NCBI GenBank assembly: GCA_007133995.1
Contig: SLLP01000242.1
Location: 1 to 12,301, forward strand
Length of the DNA: 12,301 nucleotides
Source of the DNA: Balneolales bacterium
Lineage (GTDB): Bacteria > Bacteroidota > Rhodothermia > Balneolales > Natronogracilivirgulaceae
Direction: 5' to 3'
The notes under the pieces are model-generated. The model worked only from the letters and a program-made list of their open reading frames with translations, did no database searches and had not been told where the DNA came from. Within the stretch, counting starts at the first letter, position 1. Each line of letters opens with the position of its first letter. A program made the translations under genes and the position numbers. Below are positions 6,798 to 12,301 of the stretch, one piece after another.

Positions 6798-7736
6798 TTG
6801 AATTCCACTCCAACAGTAATATTAACCGGACCGACGGCAACGGGAAAAACCGATCTTTCAATAACATTAGCTCGTTATTATAACGCACCCGTTATTTCTG
6901 CTGATGCAAGACAATGTTACAAATACCTCGATATAGGTACCGGGAAACCTTCACCAGAAACCCTGACTGAGATACCCCATTATCATATCTCAACTCTCAA
7001 TCCTGACGAGTTGTATAATGCTTCCGACTTCGCAGGTGATTTTAAGCATTGGAGCAATTCTATCCGTAAACAGGGTAAACCGGTCCTGGTCGCGGGCGGA
7101 AGTACGCTCTATATCGAATCCTTAATCCGTCCCCTTGACGATCTTCCACCCAGAAATGAAGCCAACCTGCTTGAACTTCAAAACATCGCAGATCGCGACG
7201 GGCTGACATCCATTCAAAAAAAACTTGAAGAGGTTGATCCCGCCTATGCACAACGCATTGACGGTCCCAATCCGCACCGTATGTTCCGGGCGCTGGATGT
7301 GTGGATGCAAACCGGGCGACCTTTCAGTAGCTTTCACAAAAACCGACCTTTTTCATTACCCGAAAATACCCTTCTGATATGTCTGCACCGTGAACGTGCC
7401 GAACTGCATCAACGCATTAATACACGGGTGGACCAAATGATCACGGACGGCCTGATTGAAGAGGTTCGCGGCATTCTGGGTATGGGATACGAACCGAATC
7501 TGCAGTCCTTGCAAACTGTTGGTTACCGGGAGGCCATTGCCTGCATTCGTGGCGAGTTAACTTCTGAAGAAATGCGCGAAAAAATTAAAACGAACACCCG
7601 AAGGTACGCACGCCGGCAGCTTACATGGTTTCGGCGGTGGAAACAGGGCGCCTGGCTCGACCAAACCGGTCAGTCGAAAAAAAAACTGACCAAAACTGTG
7701 ATTAAGATGACCGAACAACTGGCGGCTGAAACCTGA
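6798..7736 (+). CDS. miaA: tRNA dimethylallyltransferase (TTG start)
   Basis: MiaA transfers a dimethylallyl group from DMAPP to N6 of A37 in tRNAs reading UNN codons. The 312-residue protein has the P-loop G-P-T-A-T-G-K-T (11-18), D-A-R-Q-C-Y-K-Y-L-D-I-G-T-G-K-P (36-51, usually D-S-R-Q-x-Y), A-G-G-S-T-L-Y-I (99-106), N-P-H-R-M-F-R-A-L-D-V (158-168), T-V-G-Y-R-E-A (240-246) and the tRNA-contacting R-R-Y-A-R-R-Q-L-T-W-F-R (268-279). The start is TTG: an in-frame TGA occupies 6789-6791, and only CCC-AAT-TTG lies between it and the P-loop, with no ATG or GTG available. Ser-to-Ala and Thr-Gly-to-Ser-Thr changes in two motifs are conservative. It heads a run of same-strand genes, with purS 47 bp downstream. 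Confidence 0.96.
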   Translation: MNSTPTVILTGPTATGKTDLSITLARYYNAPVISADARQCYKYLDIGTGKPSPETLTEIPHYHISTLNPDELYNASDFAGDFKHWSNSIRKQGKPVLVAGGSTLYIESLIRPLDDLPPRNEANLLELQNIADRDGLTSIQKKLEEVDPAYAQRIDGPNPHRMFRALDVWMQTGRPFSSFHKNRPFSLPENTLLICLHRERAELHQRINTRVDQMITDGLIEEVRGILGMGYEPNLQSLQTVGYREAIACIRGELTSEEMREKIKTNTRRYARRQLTWFRRWKQGAWLDQTGQSKKKLTKTVIKMTEQLAAET

Positions 7737-7783
7737 ATGCTGTACCTTCTTTGAATTCCACAATCATAAAATCCTTTTCAGCC

Positions 7784-8035
7784 ATGCAGGTAGATATTGT
7801 AATCACTCTTCGCGAATCCATTCTTGATCCCAAAGGAAAAGCATCTCATCACGCACTTGAAAATCTGGGGTTCAGTGATATTTCCTCAGTGCGGATCGGC
7901 AAATTCATTCAGATCGATATTGATACCGACGATCCGGCAAAAGCCCGTGAAATAGCTACTGAAGCCTGTGAAAAACTTCTCGCAAACACCGTGATGGAAA
8001 ACTACGAAATCCGTTTACCGGACACAGCATCGTGA
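7784..8035 (+). CDS. purS: FGAM synthase subunit PurS
   Basis: PurS is the small bridging subunit of the three-part phosphoribosylformylglycinamidine synthase, linking PurQ and the small form of PurL in step four of purine synthesis. The 83-residue protein matches the family throughout: V-D-I-V-I-T-L-R-E-S-I-L-D-P-K-G-K-A (3-20), L-G-F near 28, S-S-V-R-I-G-K-F-I-Q-I-D (33-44), and E-K-L-L-A-N-T-V-M-E-N-Y-E (65-77). I start at ATG 7784; an in-frame TTG at 7751 would add 11 residues (M-N-S-T-I-I-K-S-F-S-A) that the family does not have. purQ follows 25 bp later, the usual order. purL is not in the window. Confidence 0.95.
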   Translation: MQVDIVITLRESILDPKGKASHHALENLGFSDISSVRIGKFIQIDIDTDDPAKAREIATEACEKLLANTVMENYEIRLPDTAS

Positions 8036-8060
8036 TCCATTCACTCAATCTGATAGTAAT

Positions 8061-8762
8061 ATGAACTTCGGAGTACTTGTTTTCCCAGGATCCAACTGTG
8101 ATCACGATGCCTATCATGCACTTAAGCATATCCATGGCATCAACACCTCTTTTATATGGCACAAAGAACCTGAACTGGGCAACGTAGATGGAGTGATCAT
8201 TCCCGGTGGTTTCTCCTACGGCGATTACCTGCGCAGCGGTGCCATTGCCCGTTTTTCACCTGTGATGAATGCTGTCGCCCGCTTCGCTGAAAAAGGCGGT
8301 CCGATCCTCGGCATTTGTAACGGATTCCAGATTCTGTTGGAAGCGCGCCTTCTTCCAGGCACCATGATGGCAAACGAGCAATTGCGTTTTACCTGCAAGT
8401 TCGTGAATCTTGTTTGCCAAAACCGTAAAACCCCCTTCACTTCGTCCATACCGGACGACATGGTGCTCAGCATTCCGGTCGCTCATGGCGAAGGCAACTA
8501 TTATGCCGACAGCAAACTGCTCAAAGAACTCGAAGACGCCAACCAGGTTGTTTTTCGTTATTGTGATACTGATGGAAATATCACTGCCGAAGCAAATCCA
8601 AACGGATCCGCAGGCAATATTGCCGGCATCTGCAACAAAAAAGGAAATGTTGTAGGAATGATGCCCCATCCGGAGCGCGCCGTTGAATCCGACCTGGGTT
8701 CCGATCACGGTAGATACTTGTTCGAATCAGCACTATCACGAATCGTCGCTGCACTGTATTAA
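8061..8762 (+). CDS. purQ: FGAM synthase glutaminase subunit PurQ
   Basis: Class I glutamine amidotransferase that releases ammonia from glutamine for conversion of FGAR to FGAM. The 233-residue length is standard. The nucleophile Cys86 lies in G-I-C-N-G-F-Q (84-90); the other triad members are His203 and Glu205 in M-P-H-P-E-R-A-V-E. Family landmarks F-P-G-S-N-C-D-H-D (8-16), P-G-G-F-S-Y-G-D-Y-L-R-S-G-A (48-61) and V-A-H-G-E-G-N-Y-Y are present. ATG 8061 opens directly on the first beta strand. No Shine-Dalgarno is visible in the 25-bp gap after purS. The next gene starts 25 bp after the stop. Confidence 0.97.
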   Translation: MNFGVLVFPGSNCDHDAYHALKHIHGINTSFIWHKEPELGNVDGVIIPGGFSYGDYLRSGAIARFSPVMNAVARFAEKGGPILGICNGFQILLEARLLPGTMMANEQLRFTCKFVNLVCQNRKTPFTSSIPDDMVLSIPVAHGEGNYYADSKLLKELEDANQVVFRYCDTDGNITAEANPNGSAGNIAGICNKKGNVVGMMPHPERAVESDLGSDHGRYLFESALSRIVAALY

Positions 8763-8787
8763 CACCATCGACGCATATCACAGCAAC

Positions 8788-9561
8788 ATGTCCCAACAGA
8801 CACGACAAAAACTGCACTGCAAGGATCTTGTCAAGCGGTATAAAAAACGTACCGTTGTGGATCATGTCTCCGTCTCAGTTAATCAGTCAGAGATCGTGGG
8901 TCTACTCGGACCCAACGGTGCCGGTAAAACCACCACGTTCTACATGGTAGTTGGGCTCGTTCGTGCAGAAAAAGGTCGGATCTATTTGAATGATAAAGAT
9001 ATTACCAGACTCCCCATGTACCGGAGAGCCCGGTACGGCATCGGGTATCTCTCACAGGAAGCCAGTGTTTTCCGTAATCTGACGGTGCGCCAGAACCTGG
9101 AGTCAGTGTTGGAGTTCTACAATCTGAGTAAAACAGATCGCAGAGAGCGGGCAGATGAACTCATCGAGGAATTCAATCTGCAAACTGTTGTTAACAGCAA
9201 GGGCTTTAACCTTTCGGGAGGTGAACGTCGCCGTACGGAAATCGCCCGCGCCATGGTCACCAGGCCTAACTTCCTTCTTCTGGACGAACCGTTTGCCGGA
9301 GTGGATCCGATCGCAGTAGAGGATATTCAGAAAATCATATCCGGACTCAAGCTTAAAAACATCGGCATACTCATCACCGATCACAACGTTCATGAAACTC
9401 TGGCCATCACAGACCGGGCCTACCTGATGTTCGAGGGGCGTATTCTCAAAGAGGGCTCATCTGACTTTTTGGCGGAAGATAAAGAGGCCAGAAAACTTTA
9501 TCTTGGAGAGCAATTCAGACTGGACAGATATAATTACGAAACGGAAAAAAATCCTCAATAA
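8788..9561 (+). CDS. lptB: LptB-like ABC transporter ATPase
   Basis: ATP-binding subunit of the LPS export machine (LptB2FG), which drives LPS from the inner membrane toward the outer membrane. The 257-residue protein has Walker A G-P-N-G-A-G-K-T (41-48), Q-loop Gln90 in L-S-Q-E-A-S-V-F, signature L-S-G-G-E-R-R-R (142-149), Walker B L-L-L-D-E-P-F-A-G-V-D-P (163-174) and H-loop His199 in I-T-D-H-N-V. The stretch L-S-Q-E-A-S-V-F-R-N-L-T-V and the end Y-L-G-E-Q-F-R-L are characteristic of LptB rather than LivF/LivG. It is slightly longer than usual (about 241). The start at ATG 8788 is preferred; upstream in-frame codons run back into purQ. No lptA, lptC, lptF or lptG is adjacent. Its stop overlaps the rhodanese start. 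Confidence 0.92.
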   Translation: MSQQTRQKLHCKDLVKRYKKRTVVDHVSVSVNQSEIVGLLGPNGAGKTTTFYMVVGLVRAEKGRIYLNDKDITRLPMYRRARYGIGYLSQEASVFRNLTVRQNLESVLEFYNLSKTDRRERADELIEEFNLQTVVNSKGFNLSGGERRRTEIARAMVTRPNFLLLDEPFAGVDPIAVEDIQKIISGLKLKNIGILITDHNVHETLAITDRAYLMFEGRILKEGSSDFLAEDKEARKLYLGEQFRLDRYNYETEKNPQ

Positions 9562-9887
9562 TGACTGTAGAAGAAATCACCGTTCAGGAGCTTAAAAAAA
9601 TTCTGGATGAAAAAGAACCTGTATTACTGATTGATGTTCGCGAAAAATTCGAGAAAGATCTTGTGGATATCGGTGGTAACCTGATCCCTCTTGGCCAGCT
9701 TACCGATCACTTGTCTGAAATAGATTCCGAAAAGGAAAATCCGATCATTATCTACTGTCGCAGTGGTGCCAGAAGCGCTGAAGCCTGTCGCATTCTGCAG
9801 TCACACGGCTTTCAAAATGTCAAAAACCTGAAGGGCGGAATTCTGAAATGGGCCGATGACATTGACCCCAGCCTGCCCAAGTACTGA
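9561..9887 (+). CDS. Single-domain rhodanese-like protein
   Basis: A 108-residue rhodanese (sulfurtransferase fold). L-L-I-D-V-R-E-K-F-E (22-31) is the conserved strand and loop, and the active-site loop is C-R-S-G-A-R-S (66-72) with Cys66 able to carry a persulfide. The ending G-G-I-L-K-W-A-D-D-I-D-P-S-L-P-K-Y closely resembles the C-terminus of rhodanese domains fused to MoeB/ThiF-type adenylyltransferases, hinting at a sulfur-transfer ancestor, though here it stands alone. It has no signal peptide. Its ATG shares one base with the TAA of the lptB-like gene (TAATG), a translational-coupling arrangement. The sulfur donor and acceptor are unknown. Confidence 0.92.
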   Translation: MTVEEITVQELKKILDEKEPVLLIDVREKFEKDLVDIGGNLIPLGQLTDHLSEIDSEKENPIIIYCRSGARSAEACRILQSHGFQNVKNLKGGILKWADDIDPSLPKY

Positions 9888-9900
9888 TCCAGGATCTACT
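9880..9900. terminator. Weak hairpin at the end of the rhodanese gene
   Basis: An imperfect inverted repeat overlaps the rhodanese stop codon: outer arms AGTA/TACT, a 2-nt bulge, inner arms GATC/GATC, 3-nt loop CAG. T-rich sequence follows (a run of seven T near 9931-9937), but not directly, so an intrinsic terminator is only possible. The remaining gap to rho, up to 10016, shows nothing else I can support. Confidence 0.22.
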
Positions 9901-10016
9901 GACTTTGATTATTCTGTTGCTTCTTCTGATTTTTTTCAAACAGGACTGATTTTCAGCCGGAATGCACCAGAATACAGAATCGCCTCTACCGATGCGACAA
10001 CCCTGATATCCACCCG

Positions 10017-11261
10017 TTACACATATGCGGCTATCTGGTTCAGGAGCTCTTCGTTGCTTTCGGTACGCTTTAGTACCTGAAGCAGGCTTGCCATGGATTC
10101 CTTGGGAGATTTTTTAAGCAGATATCTGCGAACCATGTTGCGCTCTTCAAGCGAATCTTCAATGAACCTGTCTTCGTTTCTTGTACCGGAGGCAGCGATG
10201 TTTATTGCCGGGAAAATCCGGTCATTTGCGATTTCACGGTCAAGAACCAGCTCCATATTACCGGTTCCCTTGAACTCTTCAAAGATAAGATCATCCATTC
10301 TGGAGTTGGTTTCCACAAGGCAGGTAGCGATAATTGTAAGAGAGCCACCGTTTTCGATTTTTCGGGCGGATCCAAAAATTTTCTTTGGGATATCCAGTGC
10401 ACGAATATCAAGTCCGCCCGACATGGTGCGTCCACCACCGCTTTGCGCAGCGTTATAAGCCCTGCTCAGACGGGTAATGGAGTCAATTAACAGCACTGAG
10501 TCTTTTCCCATTTCCGCTTTACGCTTTACGTAGCCCAGTGCGAGCTCTGAAATGCGGGTATGGCTTTTGGTCGATTTGTCGTTGGAAGATGCAAATACAC
10601 GACCCCGTGTAGTACGAATAAAGTCGGTAACCTCCTCCGGGCGCTCATCAACCAGCAACACCGCCAGTTCAATGTCCGGGTGGTAGTCATCGATTGACCT
10701 GGCAATATTTTTCAGAATAACCGTTTTCCCGGTTCTGGGAGGCGCTACAATAAGGGCGCGCTGTCCTTTACCAATGGGGGAAATCAAATCGATCACACGA
10801 ACCTCAATTTCATCCGGTTCCCGTGAAAGTTTAATTTGATCCACGGGCATGATCGGAGTCTGCAAATCAAAACGAACAGCTTTGGCCCACACCTCATATG
10901 GCTCACCATTTACGGAATTCACACTTACCAGCCGCTTGTTCCCTCTTTGGTCCTGCTCGATCTCTCCCTCGACTAACAGTCCGGGTTTGAGATTAAAGAA
11001 GCGAACCATGTCAGGTACCACAAACGGATCCTGCTGCGTAGCCGTAAACTCATGATCCAGTTTTCGTAAATAACCGACCCCTTTTTCTGTCACCTCCATA
11101 ATACCGGAGTAAACACCTGCCGGTTTTACGTGTTGATTGTCAAGAAAATTGGGCAAACCACCGCCACGACTCTGGTTGTTACCCTTTTTTCCCCTGGGTC
11201 GATTTTTTTTTCCCTTTTTCTTATTCCTGTGGCGTGATTTTTTATCCTGGGGGTTACTCAT
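10017..11261 (-). CDS. rho: Transcription termination factor Rho
   Basis: Hexameric RNA helicase that ends transcription and separates it from untranslated RNA. The 414-residue protein has a very basic N-terminal tail (residues 7-32, mostly K, R, N, G), then the cold-shock-like primary RNA-binding domain (about 47-120, with G-V-G-Y-L-R and V-V-P-D-M-V-R-F-F-N-L), then the RecA-type motor. Visible motifs: P-loop A-P-P-R-T-G-K-T (173-180), catalytic-Glu segment D-E-R-P-E-E-V (205-211), Walker B V-L-L-I-D (256-260), Q-loop region R-T-M-S-G-G (278-283), R-loop F-K-G-T-G-N (330-335) and S-G-T-R with the Arg finger at 361. The P-loop reads R-T-G-K-T rather than the commoner K-A-G-K-T, and the N-terminal three-helix Rho_N domain appears replaced by the basic tail. 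A 165-bp leader separates it from the upstream TPR gene. Confidence 0.96.
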   Translation of the reverse strand: MSNPQDKKSRHRNKKKGKKNRPRGKKGNNQSRGGGLPNFLDNQHVKPAGVYSGIMEVTEKGVGYLRKLDHEFTATQQDPFVVPDMVRFFNLKPGLLVEGEIEQDQRGNKRLVSVNSVNGEPYEVWAKAVRFDLQTPIMPVDQIKLSREPDEIEVRVIDLISPIGKGQRALIVAPPRTGKTVILKNIARSIDDYHPDIELAVLLVDERPEEVTDFIRTTRGRVFASSNDKSTKSHTRISELALGYVKRKAEMGKDSVLLIDSITRLSRAYNAAQSGGGRTMSGGLDIRALDIPKKIFGSARKIENGGSLTIIATCLVETNSRMDDLIFEEFKGTGNMELVLDREIANDRIFPAINIAASGTRNEDRFIEDSLEERNMVRRYLLKKSPKESMASLLQVLKRTESNEELLNQIAAYV

Positions 11262-11426
11262 TTTTTTTGTTATGTCTGATTATGCAGGAGAATACGCTAT
11301 TCAAGCCTGTGCTGACAGCTGCCTGAAAATCATAACGCTGCAATGTGTCCCTGGAAATAAAACCAGGACGAAAGGTTATAAATCAGAAAGGAGTTAATCC
11401 CGGATCGAGATCTGCACCCGCTAATC
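11262..11426. other. Intergenic region between the TPR gene and rho
   Basis: 165 bp with no gene I can support. Read on the minus strand it is the rho leader. It contains a 5-bp hairpin, CCTGG-N8-CCAGG, in its middle and an A-rich run directly before the rho ATG in place of a Shine-Dalgarno. No exact TAnnTTTG box was found. Rho is commonly autoregulated through its leader in other bacteria, but nothing here shows it. Confidence 0.3.
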
Positions 11427-11432
11427 CTAGCG
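11419..11432 (-). terminator. Hairpin overlapping the TPR gene stop codon
   Basis: CGCTA-GGAT-TAGCG on the minus strand is a perfect 5-bp stem with a 4-nt loop; counting two G-U pairs and one A-U pair at the base (ATT/GGT), the RNA stem reaches 8 bp. It spans the TAG stop of the TPR gene. No U-run follows, so it may be a 3'-end protecting hairpin or weak terminator rather than a classical one. Confidence 0.33.
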
Positions 11433-12301
11433 AATGGTTGTTTCTTCTGCAATCCAGTCGTAACATTCTTTAAGTGAACCGTCAACACGGATTCTTTCGC
11501 CCGTATTCCAGTTCTGATAGAATTTCTCTTCTGCAGTGGGGGTCACTGGCTCATAGGTCCTGTAGAGCCTGTTAACGGTACTGGTAACATTGGAATTTCG
11601 TTGCTTGGCTCTGTCCAGATAATCAAGCACCAGCCAATAGACAACCTTGTCAATACGCGTCATCTCTGAACCGGCACATCTTGACACGGCCTCACCGTAA
11701 ATCTGCGCAATGGTAATCTGCGGCTCTCCCCAGTTGGGATCCTCACTTGCAGCGCGCCGGGCATAACGCCTGGCCGTCTGCAGATCACGAAGATTCAAAT
11801 AATTATCGGCAATGCGCAATGAAGTACGGGCTTTCATTGTACCCTGCTGAATTTCGTGTGCCTCGGAGAGAAACTTGATAGCCTCCCTGTAATCACCGTT
11901 GTTCTCCGCTTTATCGGCAAGCCTGGTCACATTGGTCACACTGGGCTCATACTCATACATTTTTGTTGCCATGTTTCTGGCATTGGGAGCATCACCAATA
12001 GCTACATAAAGTTCATAGAGCTCCTGCATGATTTCAACATTTCCGGGGTCTTCTTCCAAATCTCCCGTGAGCAGTTCGATCCGTTCCGCAGGATCGGTAA
12101 TCAGATCATTTCGCGTCTGTGCAAAAAACTGCTGCGTTTCTTCATCGGCAAACGGTTCGGCTCCGTTTATAATTCGAAAAGCGTTATCGCGATCATTCTG
12201 ACGTGCGTAGTTTTGCACAAGAAGCTGCACGTAATAGCCGCTTCCTGACTCGGTCGCCCGCTTGGGGTCCAGGTTGAACATGGCTTCGTAATCATCCAGT
12301 G
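11427..12301 (-). CDS. Tetratricopeptide repeat protein, N-terminus cut by window edge
   Basis: The frame is open to the right edge (L-D-D-Y-E-A precede the first Met at 12281), so the true start is outside and at least 291 residues are visible. Helical TPR-like pairs fill most of it: for example D-P-G-N-V-E-I-M-Q-E-L-Y-E-L-Y, then N-N-G-D-Y-R-E-A-I-K-F-L-S-E-A, and L-R-D-L-Q-T-A-R-R-Y-A-R-R-A-A-S-E-D-P-N-W-G-E-P. After the repeats comes a segment with a Cys (S-R-C-A-G-S-E-M), K-V-V-Y-W-L-V-L-D-Y-L-D-R-A-K, and the ending Y-D-W-I-A-E-E-T-T-I-R. From memory, this ending recalls a C-terminal module of Bacteroidota TPR proteins with Y-W-x-A-x-D-x-F-x-R-A-K and W-I-x-E-x-T-T-V-R. TPRs mediate protein contacts; envelope location is possible, but the signal-peptide region is not visible. 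The function is unknown. Confidence 0.88.
   Translation of the reverse strand, partial: LDDYEAMFNLDPKRATESGSGYYVQLLVQNYARQNDRDNAFRIINGAEPFADEETQQFFAQTRNDLITDPAERIELLTGDLEEDPGNVEIMQELYELYVAIGDAPNARNMATKMYEYEPSVTNVTRLADKAENNGDYREAIKFLSEAHEIQQGTMKARTSLRIADNYLNLRDLQTARRYARRAASEDPNWGEPQITIAQIYGEAVSRCAGSEMTRIDKVVYWLVLDYLDRAKQRNSNVTSTVNRLYRTYEPVTPTAEEKFYQNWNTGERIRVDGSLKECYDWIAEETTIR

Noticed and set aside
8683..8787. Upstream ATG that would lengthen the LptB-like protein by 35 residues
   Set aside because: It would overlap purQ by 80 nt and add non-conserved residues; ATG 8788 gives a family-like start.
1..12301. tRNA, rRNA, CRISPR array, insertion sequence, phage or toxin-antitoxin genes
   Set aside because: I looked for cloverleaf ends, regular direct repeats, transposase motifs and small paired ORFs on both strands and saw none; nearly all sequence is accounted for by core genes.

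Overview
This window looks like an ordinary housekeeping stretch of a chromosome from the Bacteroidota/Balneolota/Rhodothermota assemblage, with base composition near balanced by eye. Four things point there: a PorV/PorQ-family outer-membrane protein, a TPR protein with a C-terminal motif I associate with Bacteroidota, a TAnnTTTG-type -7 box in front of argS, and an almost complete lack of Shine-Dalgarno sequences before good start codons. The lineage is an inference from gene families and signals; no rRNA is present to settle it.

Layout. Positions 1-2061 (+): the 3' end of radC (JAMM-domain protein, cut by the left edge) and argS. Positions 2108-5428 (-), read right to left: dnaN (sliding clamp), a SAM hydrolase of the DUF62 family 7 bp behind it, then after a 211-bp gap a small STAS/SpoIIAA-like protein overlapping a class I SAM-dependent methyltransferase. 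Positions 5620-9887 (+): a PorV/PorQ-like outer-membrane protein, then a compact run miaA - purS - purQ - lptB-like ABC ATPase - rhodanese, the last two coupled by a 1-nt TAATG overlap. Positions 10017-12301 (-): a TPR protein whose N-terminus lies beyond the right edge, followed by rho. Argument for gene ends: argS/methyltransferase and rhodanese/rho are convergent pairs; dnaN/PorV-like is a divergent pair sharing a 191-bp intergenic region.

How the genes relate. Most are independent core functions: arginyl-tRNA charging, tRNA A37 prenylation, replication clamp, purine synthesis by the multi-subunit PurS/PurQ/PurL type of FGAM synthase (purL is not in view), LPS-transport ATPase, transcription termination. 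The miaA-to-rhodanese run has short gaps (25-48 bp, then an overlap) and is probably one transcript. The minus-strand group contains one enzyme that destroys SAM and one that should consume it, but a functional link is not shown.

I see no CRISPR array, tRNA or rRNA gene, insertion sequence, phage gene or obvious new defence system. No gene-free stretch exceeds 300 bases. The most useful second looks are the STAS-like/methyltransferase pair, the forced TTG start of miaA, the argS promoter, and the basic N-terminal tail of Rho.
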